From Naasia lichenicola (GTDB lineage: Bacteria > Actinomycetota > Actinomycetes > Actinomycetales > Microbacteriaceae): a DNA stretch of 64,000 bases. Within the stretch, counting starts at the first letter, position 1, and every line of letters begins with the position of its first letter. The translations under genes were made by a program, and so were the position numbers. Under the pieces are notes generated by a model. It saw only the letters and a list, made by a program, of their open reading frames with translations. It did not search any database and was not told the DNA's origin. Below are positions 26,096 to 34,745 of the stretch, in pieces. The DNA lies in assembly GCF_004801885.1 (NCBI RefSeq), contig NZ_SSSM01000004.1, positions 124,001 to 188,000 of the forward strand. The letters run 5' to 3'.

Positions 26096-26520
26096 CCGCT
26101 CAGGGTAGACGCTGGAGCGACGCGCGAAGAGTGGCTACCGATTGTCTTAGTGAAAATGACCATTCCTCTGCGGCGACACCCTGATTTCAGGCCGCGTGCA
26201 GTGGCGCCTTATGGTCAAGCGCTGCTCTGCTCGGAGAGTGCGGGATCGGCAGTCCAGCGACGACCCGATGGCCTCTCATGACGAGCGCCACGCCTCGGCC
26301 GCCCTCCGACCGCGACCTCCTTCGCGGGCGGCCCACACCTCAACACGCAACTCGCCTTGAGTAACCGAGTCCTTGTTCCGCTGTCTCACGAGCGACTCTC
26401 TTCCCGGAAAATCCAACTGGCGCCGCGCCGCTCGTCTGTTCGAGGTATAGGCCGTCAACGATGCCCTCCCCCTCCGCCCACGCCCACGCCCCGCCATCCC
26501 CTTCACCTTGCGCCGTCCCC

Positions 26521-26564
26521 TTCACGTTCACCTTCGCCTTCGCCTTCGCCTTCGCCTTCGTTCT
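26521..26564. repeat. Hexamer array TTCGCC
   Basis: About six units of TTCGCC/TTCACC follow each other in non-coding sequence. The unit is not a multiple of an obvious operator spacing. Slippage-prone. Confidence 0.85.
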
Positions 26565-26654
26565 TACCCTCGACTCCACCGTCCTCCGAGTTGCCGAAGC
26601 CCTCCCGGTCGAGTTCGCGATACTCCTTGTTCCCTGCCCATCGGCACCGGCATC

Positions 26655-26702
26655 GCATCGGCATCGGCATCGGCATCGGCATCGGCATCGGCATCGGCAT
26701 CG
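26655..26702. repeat. Hexamer array GCATCG, eight perfect copies
   Basis: Eight exact copies of GCATCG in a row, with a degenerate unit before. It lies between the TTCGCC array and the ugd relic. Confidence 0.92.
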
Positions 26703-26804
26703 ATGGTCTCGGGACGAAGCCGAACTGCGTGGCCGTGGGAATTGAGTTGAGGTTGGCCTCAGGTCGGCGATGACATTCGCGCCAAGTCACTACAGCAACA
26801 AGGC

Positions 26805-27400
26805 GCCGGCAATTTGCGGAAGTCGTCGAAGTCAAGCTTGAACGCTAGGCCGAGGAAACCGCCTTCTACTCAAACTCTGACCACCATGCGGCGATCCGTG
26901 CGAGGGCAGTCATGGCAGCACCTGCGACCTCCGCGATCCCAGCCACCACCGCCTTGATGAATAAGATCCTGGTGGCGAGATGCACGTCGCCGCGAGACTC
27001 ACCAACTCCACGATCACTTAGTCCGCGATAACCAGAGGCGTACCGTTGAAAAGCGCCAGCCTTGATGCCCCTGGCTAGCTAGCGACTAGGCGGTCGGGAG
27101 AGCTGGTGTCTCCAACTGGGAACCCTTCGCAGAGTAACTCGAGGGCCAGGCATGCGAGGGCGAGCAGCAATGCCACCGGGCACGATCGAAGTGACCCGGA
27201 CCAGGTCCCAATCGGATAGGTACGGGATGAGCCCGTCGACCGCGGACCCAACCAGGTCGCGGGAGCGGCGTCCTCTCTTGCCTCGCAGCGCCGACGGCGA
27301 CGAATGGGCACCGATTGGAACCGCAAGGGCCGATGGGGACGCACAAAGAGTGTCAGCAAATGCATCCCCCGCCTCCATGCTAACTTTTCGCACGGGTCTC
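26805..27400 (-). pseudogene. Decayed UDP-glucose 6-dehydrogenase copy
   Basis: Segments align by eye, in the same order and strand, to the intact ugd gene at 22145-23458. Around 26825-26860 the sequence AAGCTTGAACGCTAGGCCGA matches ugd near 22480. Near 26950-27045, GATGAATAAGATCCTGGTGG matches ugd GATGAAGGAGATCTTGGTGG near 22800, and CGCGATAACCAGAGGCGT matches the following part. Near 27085-27240, AGGCGGTCGGGAG and GGGATGAGCCCGTCGACC match further positions. Parts are missing between blocks and several stops and frame changes interrupt it, so it cannot make enzyme. It indicates an old duplication or replacement of ugd inside the locus. Ends are approximate. Confidence 0.8.
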
Positions 27401-27535
27401 AGTATTGACAAAAGAACACCGCGACCCGGTTCTCGCCCCAGTGACAAGGCGGCGCGGCTACCGGGCTCGAATTATCTATCCAAGCGCCACCCCTGACCAC
27501 ACACGGCCCACTCACCTCTCGGAGGAAAGCACCCC

Positions 27536-28516
27536 TTGGAATCACAAGCGAGCATCGACAGGACATCCCCAGAAGCCCAAACCATTGTGCTTAGCTGGGT
27601 CAAGTATCACGGGCGCTCCGCAGGAATCGCAAAAGGCCTCCGTGGTACCGCTCTCTTCCCTCCGGACGAGATAATGAACTTGAAGGTCCCTAGCCGATAT
27701 GTGCAACTCGCAAAATGGACCAATACGACACTAAAGGAGACATCGGCAAAACTGATAATCGTGATGATGCCGCCGTCGTTTCTCGTGTTCGCCGTCAAGC
27801 TATGGACGCCCAGGACGACGAGAGTGGTAGGGGATCTTCACTCAGCTGCATTGAGGGGCGCCCGCTGGGGTTGGCTCCGAGGGCTTGCCTTTTGGAGTTT
27901 GCGGCGTGATGGCGCAATCGTCACAAACCAGGAGGACGCAAGACTCCTTGCGCTTCACCGTGTGAACTCAGTGATTCTTCACGATGACATCAGTATTGCG
28001 AGAATCGAACTCAAGCACAAAAAATCTGCCATCCGCACGGTGGTCTTCCCCGCCAGCTACGCTCCGGACGAACCCATTCCAGCCATACTGGACGCCTGCA
28101 GGCTTTTGCCCGACATTCGTTTTGTATTCACAGGCAAAGCTCCAAACGCACTTCGCGACAACTTGCCGGCTAACACTACCGTCACCGGATTCTTGGCCTA
28201 TGAGGACCTTATCGAGCTGTTGTCAACCGCAGATTCTATTCTAGCCATCACTACGAGAAACTTCACGATGCAGCGCGCAGGGTACGAAGCTTTTTCCCTG
28301 GGCGTACCTCAAGTCACGTCAAATTTCCCGGTGCTTCGAGAGTTCTACGAGGATACGGCCAGCTATTGCAACCCGACCGAACCCGAGAGCATTCGGGACG
28401 CCATCATGGACTCCCTCGCCCGGACGACTACGATTAAAGCAGATATCGAACACCTACGAGGTCGGCGCATTTCCGAACAAAGGGCGACATACGATGCGAT
28501 ACTCGCTAAGGCTTAA
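27536..28516 (+). CDS. Glycosyltransferase, GT-B / family-4-like
   Basis: The 326-residue protein starts with TTG at 27536, behind GGAGGA at 10 bases. It lacks a signal peptide. The C-terminal half has the GT-B donor-site pattern: FVFTGKAPNAL, then VTGFLAYEDLIELLSTADSI, then GYEAFSLGVPQVTSNFPVLR, where family-4 enzymes have the E-x7-E region. The N-terminal half includes GDLHSAALRGARWGWL. It probably adds one sugar to the lipid-linked repeat unit in the cytoplasm. It is convergent with the polymerase gene (gap 9 bases). Codon use is of the lower-GC type. Specificity unknown. Confidence 0.8.
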   Translation: MESQASIDRTSPEAQTIVLSWVKYHGRSAGIAKGLRGTALFPPDEIMNLKVPSRYVQLAKWTNTTLKETSAKLIIVMMPPSFLVFAVKLWTPRTTRVVGDLHSAALRGARWGWLRGLAFWSLRRDGAIVTNQEDARLLALHRVNSVILHDDISIARIELKHKKSAIRTVVFPASYAPDEPIPAILDACRLLPDIRFVFTGKAPNALRDNLPANTTVTGFLAYEDLIELLSTADSILAITTRNFTMQRAGYEAFSLGVPQVTSNFPVLREFYEDTASYCNPTEPESIRDAIMDSLARTTTIKADIEHLRGRRISEQRATYDAILAKA

Positions 28517-28525
28517 TCGAGGCTT

Positions 28526-29905
28526 TCAGGCGGGATATTTACCCGGATGCATTTCGCCTTGCCTGCGAGCGAAGTTCTTCATCTTCGAGGCGAACCTAAT
28601 ACCCTTGGGCATTGAGACAATAACGGCAAGCGGCAGGAGTGCAGATGGCCAAAGTATAGCGCGGTCAACGAATCCAAGGTTTAGTTCAAGAATACCTGAC
28701 AGCAGGAAGGCCACGATGTAAAGCGCGGCAGGCATCGAGCGATGTGAGGCAGACCGGATCGCCAACTTCATTGCAATAAAGAGCATCGCAAGCACCGCGA
28801 TAGAAAGAACCACTCCTCCAGTGGCCAGCAATTGAAGCCACTGATTATGAGCATGAAAGACATACTGATTTGCCGTAGAACCGAAATCGCTATCTGTTCC
28901 GGTTATAACAGTGAACCACCGCGAGCCCATGCCAAGGATTGGGGACTCGGCGACGTAACTTAGCGTGGTGGCCCAGATATGCCCTCTGCCAGTAAACGCT
29001 CGCGCATCTCCAGAGAAGAAGAACGGCACAAGTAACGAAACTATCAGCGCGATCGTCCCAACAACCCAGGCCAGCCTCCTTCGAGATGTGTCCGAGTCGA
29101 TGAGTACGAGGAGCAGCGCAAGCACTGCAATCACGATCATCGTGATGAGCGAAGATCTAGATCCGGTCCATACGATTGCGAAGACGACGAGAACGACTCC
29201 GAGGACCCTGCCGAACCGCGTCTTCAGGTAAAGCATTAGCGGTAGTAGCAGCACCAAAAACTGGCCCAGATTATTCCCAGAAAAGTAGACGCCGGACAAA
29301 AGGGATCCGAACAGCAGTGCCTTCTCCGAAGCTATGAACTGACCCGTCGTGATTGTCTCCAGGCCCGAATTTGGAAACATTGAACCGAGGATGACTGAGA
29401 TCGCTGCTACCGCGATCGCGCAACGCGCGATGACCCGTAACCCAGACTCTCCCAATCGGGCCCGCCAGATCGCCACGCACAGCAATGGATAAAGTAGCGA
29501 TTGTGGAGACGGAATTATCCGGTGCCCGAAGAAGTCAAAGACTGTTAACAACAGCCAAGGAATCAGCAAAACGACAATCCCCGCGACTGCTGGGGCAGTA
29601 GAGGCGGAACGGCGCTGTCGTCGCACGATCAGGTACACGCAAAGAATGATGGCGACCAAGCTAATGATGGTGCGCGTTAACGATGCTTGGGCCGAATCAA
29701 CCACGCTGGCCCCAACGATTCTTGCTGAAGCTCCTCCTAGAAACTTCTGGATGATGTTGGGGACGAACACGAGCGCGAACATGGCGACGATGACCGCTAC
29801 GGCAGGCAGGTCGCGTCGGTGGGCCCCGCCGTCAACCGTGTCCGATACTGATCGCGCCCCGTTCTGAGCATCGATGTCAGCCCCGCTCGACGGCACTCCT
29901 AGCAT
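28526..29905 (-). CDS. O-antigen ligase/Wzy-type polysaccharide polymerase
   Basis: This 459-residue protein has about ten to twelve hydrophobic segments. The features of the O-antigen ligase/Wzy_C family are visible: a large extracytoplasmic loop in the C-terminal half with FTGRGHIWATTLSYVAESPI, GMGSRWFTVITGT, and FHAHNQWLQLLATGGVV, the conserved H-x-x-x-L region. It would polymerise repeat units or ligate glycan on the outer face of the membrane. The start at 29905 (MLGVPSSGADIDAQNG) has GAGGA two bases from the ATG. It is the only minus-strand gene between two plus-strand glycosyltransferases. A second polymerase of the same family lies at 52522. Confidence 0.88.
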   Translation of the reverse strand: MLGVPSSGADIDAQNGARSVSDTVDGGAHRRDLPAVAVIVAMFALVFVPNIIQKFLGGASARIVGASVVDSAQASLTRTIISLVAIILCVYLIVRRQRRSASTAPAVAGIVVLLIPWLLLTVFDFFGHRIIPSPQSLLYPLLCVAIWRARLGESGLRVIARCAIAVAAISVILGSMFPNSGLETITTGQFIASEKALLFGSLLSGVYFSGNNLGQFLVLLLPLMLYLKTRFGRVLGVVLVVFAIVWTGSRSSLITMIVIAVLALLLVLIDSDTSRRRLAWVVGTIALIVSLLVPFFFSGDARAFTGRGHIWATTLSYVAESPILGMGSRWFTVITGTDSDFGSTANQYVFHAHNQWLQLLATGGVVLSIAVLAMLFIAMKLAIRSASHRSMPAALYIVAFLLSGILELNLGFVDRAILWPSALLPLAVIVSMPKGIRFASKMKNFARRQGEMHPGKYPA

Positions 29906-30260
29906 GATCCTCGAGACACTACACGAAGACTTCTCTCGTAATCGGCGCCCACAGGAACTATGTGAAGTCGCAATAGTCCTTCATCTCATCCATCGTGACA
30001 CTGCGGCCGAGAGCTGATGACGAGCGCTAGGGTTGTAGATCGACGCTGAATGAGCAGGTCATTGCCAGCGAAGTAGCGGGATCGAAGTTGCCGACAAATT
30101 GGAGGTTCGGTAACTTCGACAACGGATGACCCAGAGTTGCGCCGGATTGCGGTACCGTGTTGCGAAGGCGCGCTTCCCCGGGCCGTAAGTTCCACGCTCG
30201 TAGGCGAGTACCCCACACTCGAGTTCCTCACGTCGCGTGCTTGCGAAAGGATCGCTGCTC
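29906..30260. other. Intergenic region between divergent polysaccharide genes
   Basis: No gene is supported in these 355 bases, though frames are open on the minus strand. It should hold the promoters of the leftward polymerase and the rightward Alg14-Alg13-type transferase; TAGGGT near 30030 is a possible -10 element. I see no strong inverted repeat. Confidence 0.4.
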
Positions 30261-31241
30261 TTGCTAGCGCAAGCACCCCGCTACCTCCTGGTGTCATCAG
30301 GCGGCGGCCATCTAAAGCAGTTGTTCGAGTATGCACGTCGACTTGAAATCGACCCTGCCGATCAGGATTGGGTAACGTTCGACACGGGACTAAGCAGAAC
30401 GCTTCTTTCAGGGAGACGCCGGGTATTCGCACGCTACGCCGCGCCACGGGACTTGCCCAACATTTTTCGAAATTTTGCGCTGGCATTCCGCGTGCTTCGG
30501 TCCTCAAGATATGCAGTTGCGATTAGTACAGGTGCCAGCCTGGCTGTCTGTTTCCTGCCACTGGCTCGAGTAATGGGCGTCCGGACAATTTACATTGAGA
30601 GCGCTGCCCGCGCTACAGGTCCTTCACTCACCGGGAAGATAGTCGCCGCTATCCCCGGTATCGAGACATTCAATCAATATCCTGCCTGGGCAACCGACAA
30701 GTGGCGCTATATCGGGTCGATTTTTGACCGATTCGCTCGAGCAGCGGATGCAAAAACCGAGATCAAGAAAGTAGTAGTCAGCGTCGGGACAACGGAGTCC
30801 TACGGGTTTCGGACACTTTTCGAGCGCCTCGAACCGTTGCTTGCTGACGTGGACGTGACGTGGCAGACGGGAGTGACGGACCTAACCGGGTTGGATATCG
30901 ACGGCCGACCAAACATCCAGTCCGCCGAGCTCAGCCGTCTCGTGGCTGAAGCGGACCTCGTGATCTCGCATGCCGGAACCGGCGCCGCCCTAACGGCGCT
31001 TGAGAACGGCAAGATCCCGCTGCTGGTTCCCCGCCGCAAGTCGCGGGGTGAACACGTGGACGACCATCAGGCGCAGATCGCCGATGACCTGGTCATGAGA
31101 AACCTAGCCATATCGGCCGAGGCGGACGACATAAACCTTATACACATGAACGCCGCGGCAGAAGGTAGGGTCTCCGCCGTTCTACCACCGACGATTTCGC
31201 TCCAACTCCACGACACTCGCAGCTTGACATCCAATGACTGA
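30261..31241 (+). CDS. Fused PssD-PssE (Alg14-Alg13) type glycosyltransferase
   Basis: The N-terminal part starts PRYLLVSSGGGHLKQLFEYA, the signature of the Alg14/PssD membrane-recruiting subunit, and the C-terminal part has VVVSVGTTESYGFRTLFERL, then LVISHAGTGAALTALENGKI and PLLVPRRKSRGEHVDDHQAQ, the signature of the Alg13/PssE catalytic subunit. The two chains are normally separate; here they are one 326-residue protein. It should transfer a sugar from a UDP donor (commonly glucuronic acid or GlcNAc) onto the lipid-linked glycan. TTG 30261 has AAAGGA 9 bases upstream; GTG 30237 has no site. It overlaps the next gene by 8 bases, so coupling is likely. Confidence 0.85.
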   Translation: MLAQAPRYLLVSSGGGHLKQLFEYARRLEIDPADQDWVTFDTGLSRTLLSGRRRVFARYAAPRDLPNIFRNFALAFRVLRSSRYAVAISTGASLAVCFLPLARVMGVRTIYIESAARATGPSLTGKIVAAIPGIETFNQYPAWATDKWRYIGSIFDRFARAADAKTEIKKVVVSVGTTESYGFRTLFERLEPLLADVDVTWQTGVTDLTGLDIDGRPNIQSAELSRLVAEADLVISHAGTGAALTALENGKIPLLVPRRKSRGEHVDDHQAQIADDLVMRNLAISAEADDINLIHMNAAAEGRVSAVLPPTISLQLHDTRSLTSND

Positions 31242-32067
31242 CGTTTCGGGAATCGATGTTGTGATCACGCACTATCGGTCACTCGACGATTTGCGAGAAA
31301 ACCTCCACGCGCTACGCAAACTCGGGTCAGCCCACGTTCGATCGGTGGTTGTCAGCGACAGCGCAGCCACAGGCGAGGCTCGCTCCATTGTCCGAGATGA
31401 GTATCCGACCGCGACTTACATACCTTTCACTCATAACGTTGGATATGCACGATTGGTGAATGCAGGCATCCTCAGCACAAGCTCTCCATACGTTCTCGTG
31501 CTCAACGCCGACGTGTCGTTAGCTCCGGGAGGCATCGAGGGGCTGGTTGGCGCGCTCGATTCCGACCCGGGTTTGGGGGTGGTTGGCCCCCAAGTATCTA
31601 ACGAAGACGGGTCGCGGCAGGAGACTGCCTTCTCGTTCTACCGCCCCCTTACCTTCCTCGCGAGGCGCACTCGCTTCGGGACAACACGACTGGGACGCAT
31701 GGAACTAGACCGTTTCACGAACGCAGCGCGAGTCGCTTCTTCGATATCGAGCCAGTCGCGCATGGACGTTGATTGGGTCATGGGGTGTGCGTTCGCGATT
31801 CGCCGATCCGCCCTAGTTTCGGTCGGATTGATGGACACTCGCTTTTTTATGTACTTTGAGGACGTTGATCTTTGTCTTCGTATGTGGCGCGACGGATGGA
31901 GGGTAAGTTACGAGCCAAATGCTCGTGCGCTTCACTCTTGGGGTAGAGCATCTAAAGGGGGCTTTGCCGCACTATTGATAAACCCGATGGCTCGACGTCA
32001 CGTCGCTTCTGCTGTTCGCTTCTACCGGAAGCATGGATGGACGGGCGGCACGCGGCATGCAATCTGA
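31234..32067 (+). CDS. Glycosyltransferase family 2, rhamnosyltransferase-like
   Basis: The 277-residue protein has the GT-A fold: VVITHYRSLDDLRENLHALR at the N-terminus, a NVGYARLVNAG block, the metal-binding motif in VLVLNADVSL, and the late acceptor motif MDTRFFMYFEDVDLCLRMWR. This arrangement (NVG-x-x-x-x-x-N, then FFMYFEDVDLC) is typical of WbbL-type rhamnosyltransferases. It would add a sugar in the cytoplasm to the growing repeat unit. Its ATG overlaps the stop of the upstream transferase by 8 bases. Confidence 0.88.
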   Translation: MTDVSGIDVVITHYRSLDDLRENLHALRKLGSAHVRSVVVSDSAATGEARSIVRDEYPTATYIPFTHNVGYARLVNAGILSTSSPYVLVLNADVSLAPGGIEGLVGALDSDPGLGVVGPQVSNEDGSRQETAFSFYRPLTFLARRTRFGTTRLGRMELDRFTNAARVASSISSQSRMDVDWVMGCAFAIRRSALVSVGLMDTRFFMYFEDVDLCLRMWRDGWRVSYEPNARALHSWGRASKGGFAALLINPMARRHVASAVRFYRKHGWTGGTRHAI

Positions 32068-32109
32068 CGCTCATATCGATGGTCAACTCCCAAATATTCG
32101 ATGTAGCAG

Positions 32110-33300
32110 ATGAAGTCGAAGTTCGCCCTCTTTGCTGGCGGGCGAGTATTGGGAAGTTTGCTCCAGGCAATTATCTTCCTGCTTTTTACTCGGGTATCTA
32201 CGATTTCGGAGGTAGGCGCGGCGGGCATTGTCTTCGGTGCCTGCCTATTCCTGGGGACCTTCGCGGACCTTGGGATGATGAACTTTGTATCCCGCGCTCG
32301 GGCCGTGAATCGGGACGATCACGAAGTTGCTCAGGCGCTAGTGGTAAATCGGTACACCAGCATCGCTGCCGCAGCCGTATTCGCGTTCGGCGCCTGGGCG
32401 CTAGCGCCGACTGGCGTATCTTCCCTCGCCCTCGCGCTTCTGGCTATCTCGGTGGCCGTCGAGAAGAATGTCGAAACGGCGTTGGCCGTTCCGATCGCCG
32501 ACGACATCGGTGTGATGCCCGCAACGTCAATCGTTCTGCGCCGCGCTTCCGCTCTCGTTGCGTTTCTCGCCTTGCAAGTAACTGGATTGGATGGACTAAC
32601 TTCCTATGCAGTGAGCGCTTTGATTGGCAACCTTGTGGGCCAAATACAGATCCAAATATGGCTGAGCAAGCACGTTCGCGCGTCGAACGATATCCGCTTC
32701 TCGCACTTGGTGTCCGTCGCTCAGAAAGGGGCACCGTTCCTCCTCAGCAATGTGGCCGGACAAGCGCGAACACTTGACACGGTCTTTCTAGGCCTATTCT
32801 CAACTTCTTTTCAAGCTGGACTTTATGCAGCCGCGACACGACTAACGGCTCCCCTTATGCTCGTCCCGGGGACGCTCACGACTATCTTGATGCCACACGC
32901 GGCGAAAAGTTCTTCAGCGGCCGCGCGTACGACGGCGCGGAACATTATCTTGGCGTACCTTGCATGCCTTCTTCCGTTAGGAATAGTGGGCATATTCGCA
33001 GAACCCCTCATCGTGCTAGTCCTAACCGACCGATTCGCCGGGGCCGCTCTTCCCTTCACCGTAGCACTCCTCTCCGTCCCATTTGTCGCATTATCTCCGG
33101 CCCTCGGTGCAATTCTTCAAGGCCAAGGCCACGAAAGGCTCGTAGCGATCAATGGCGTTGTATCCGCTTGCGTTCTTCTAGTAGCGCTCGTTGCCGGATC
33201 AATAGGGCTTGGCGCCACTGGAGTAGCGCTAGCGGTCGGGGTTGTATATTTCTTGAAGTCGGTTTCGCTCTGGCAGAGCATTCGAACCCATCTCCATTAG
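32110..33300 (+). CDS. Wzx-type polysaccharide flippase
   Basis: The 396-residue protein has about twelve hydrophobic segments, starting FALFAGGRVLGSLLQAIIFL and including GTFADLGMMNFVSRARAV, KGAPFLLSNVAGQARTLDTV and LYAAATRLTAPLMLVPGTL, which fit the MOP/Wzx exporter family. It should flip the lipid-linked repeat unit to the outer leaflet, where the polymerase at 28526 can act. An in-frame stop lies two codons before ATG 32110, so that start is forced, though no Shine-Dalgarno sequence is visible. It follows the rhamnosyltransferase by 42 bases on the same strand. Confidence 0.85.
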   Translation: MKSKFALFAGGRVLGSLLQAIIFLLFTRVSTISEVGAAGIVFGACLFLGTFADLGMMNFVSRARAVNRDDHEVAQALVVNRYTSIAAAAVFAFGAWALAPTGVSSLALALLAISVAVEKNVETALAVPIADDIGVMPATSIVLRRASALVAFLALQVTGLDGLTSYAVSALIGNLVGQIQIQIWLSKHVRASNDIRFSHLVSVAQKGAPFLLSNVAGQARTLDTVFLGLFSTSFQAGLYAAATRLTAPLMLVPGTLTTILMPHAAKSSSAAARTTARNIILAYLACLLPLGIVGIFAEPLIVLVLTDRFAGAALPFTVALLSVPFVALSPALGAILQGQGHERLVAINGVVSACVLLVALVAGSIGLGATGVALAVGVVYFLKSVSLWQSIRTHLH

Positions 33301-33403
33301 ATCCCCCTCAGCCGAACGGGAACCGGCAGTGGATTCAGCAATATGGACGCAGTACTCTCCGAGTTGGTGGATTGCACCTGCCTGAACCAATACGGTTGTA
33401 GAC

Positions 33404-34630
33404 GTGGAGGCACAAGACACACCCCAAGTCGCTCGACGTGTCTTCCTGGCTGGGATCATGGCCGCTTCAGCCGGTTTGCTGTCCGCGTGTGCGATACGAG
33501 AGCCAAAGGCAAGCGGGATCCCTCTTGCGCCGTCGCCAGCCGCGAGCAGTCGCCTGCCGGCCCCTGCCCCTCGGCCAGCCCCTGCTTCCCGACCAGTCTC
33601 TGTTCCCCCGCCCATACTCAGCGAGACCGCTCCCCCTGCGGTTGTGTCAGCATCAGCCCTCTTGCCGTGGGCACCGCCTGATGTTGCATACACAATCAAA
33701 CACATAAATTTGGCGATGACTAGTGTCGTCAACTCTGACATTCGAGAAGTGGTATTGGACCCAAATGTTGACTATCATCTCATCTTCGATGAAGTGATAC
33801 ATGAGCGTATTCGCTTTAGTGGTGGGCGGAATATCAAGATAATTGGCGCTGAATTTGACATCGACTTTGATCGACCTCACGTGGGTTATAGCCCGTCAGA
33901 CAGCGACTATTACGCTCGGTCGAGTGGGCCTGAGTTTCAAGGCCAAACGGGCACTCTCTTCATCGAAGGACTCTGGGTACATGGAGCGTATGCCCTTGAT
34001 GGCATCCGGCAGCCAGGAGGAGCTTCTACAGACTTGGTCCTTCAAAATTCGCGATGCGAATGTGATCGAATCATACAGGGACTCAATTCCTTAGACGGAT
34101 TCTATCACTCAGATGGTTTTCAGTCGTGGGGCGGACTGCGAAGCATGAAAGTGTTCAATTGGACTGTCTGCAATCCATATCAGGGCGGCATGATTGGCGA
34201 CGGAGCCATCACTGGCCAATGGGGGCCCACGCTCTGGAGCCGCGTGAACCTTCGGCCAGGGCTGACTGTTGGGCAAGCTTCCAAATTGTTTAACATCGTC
34301 GCCGATCCCTCTTTCCTACGCGGTCCCCTGTCATTCTTCGATGTCTATTACGAATTGGGCGAGGGCACGCGATGGAGTACCGCCTATCACCTTCCGACGA
34401 CACCCCCGTACACGTTCGGTGCTTTCTATAGTGGTTTTCAGTTCAAAAGGGACTCCTCGGGTAGGTCCTATGCAGTTCCCCCCGAGGGCAAATATCCAGG
34501 ACTCGCCGGGATCGATGATGGCGCCGGAGGTGAGGCGCGCATCTACCGAGGGGTGCCTCCTGGCGGAGATTACGTGGCACCGGGCGGGACGAGTTCAGGA
34601 CTCGGCTACGTCTCGCCTGGGTACCAGTAG
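33404..34630 (+). CDS. Exported beta-helix lipoprotein, polysaccharide-associated
   Basis: It starts with GTG 33404 (TACGGT lies 7 bases upstream, so possibly leaderless). The N-terminus (RRVFLAGIMAASAGLLSACA) has a twin-Arg-free signal and a lipobox (LSAC), giving a lipoprotein of 408 residues. A Pro/Ala-rich linker (about 35-90) leads to a beta-helix region with IKHINLAMTSVVNSDIREVV, IRFSGGRNIKIIGAEFDIDF and DGFYHSDGFQSWGGLRSMKV. Proteins of this shape next to polymerase and flippase genes are often lyases or hydrolases trimming the polymer. Catalytic residues cannot be assigned with certainty. It ends the low-GC part of the locus. Confidence 0.75.
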   Translation: MEAQDTPQVARRVFLAGIMAASAGLLSACAIREPKASGIPLAPSPAASSRLPAPAPRPAPASRPVSVPPPILSETAPPAVVSASALLPWAPPDVAYTIKHINLAMTSVVNSDIREVVLDPNVDYHLIFDEVIHERIRFSGGRNIKIIGAEFDIDFDRPHVGYSPSDSDYYARSSGPEFQGQTGTLFIEGLWVHGAYALDGIRQPGGASTDLVLQNSRCECDRIIQGLNSLDGFYHSDGFQSWGGLRSMKVFNWTVCNPYQGGMIGDGAITGQWGPTLWSRVNLRPGLTVGQASKLFNIVADPSFLRGPLSFFDVYYELGEGTRWSTAYHLPTTPPYTFGAFYSGFQFKRDSSGRSYAVPPEGKYPGLAGIDDGAGGEARIYRGVPPGGDYVAPGGTSSGLGYVSPGYQ

Positions 34631-34745
34631 CGCCTCGCTTCGTCGCCCTTGTCGCTCCACCCGGCTCGGCACCGGGCTCAAGCGCGGCAGGCGCCCGAGA
34701 ACTTGCGAGCAAAGGAGACCTGTTGCGAAGGGAGCAACGGGTCTG

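Larger units (their letters stand above)
26100..26800. other. Gene-poor region with hexamer repeats
   Basis: I see no convincing gene. Two hexamer arrays stand out: TTCACC/TTCGCC repeats at 26521-26564, and eight perfect GCATCG copies at 26655-26702. One minus-strand frame (26503-26835) is open through both and would encode a Met-Pro and Glu-Gly repeat protein, but it has no start signal and runs into the ugd relic. The region is probably decayed sequence. Confidence 0.55.

Noticed and set aside
26503-26835. Open frame coding Met-Pro and Glu-Gly repeats
   Set aside because: Repeats alone keep it open, it lacks a start signal and its N-terminal part lies in the ugd relic; kept only as a finding on the arrays.
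29986-30507. 173-codon minus-strand frame
   Set aside because: It covers the start of the Alg14-Alg13-type gene on the other strand and has no domain or ribosome-binding site.
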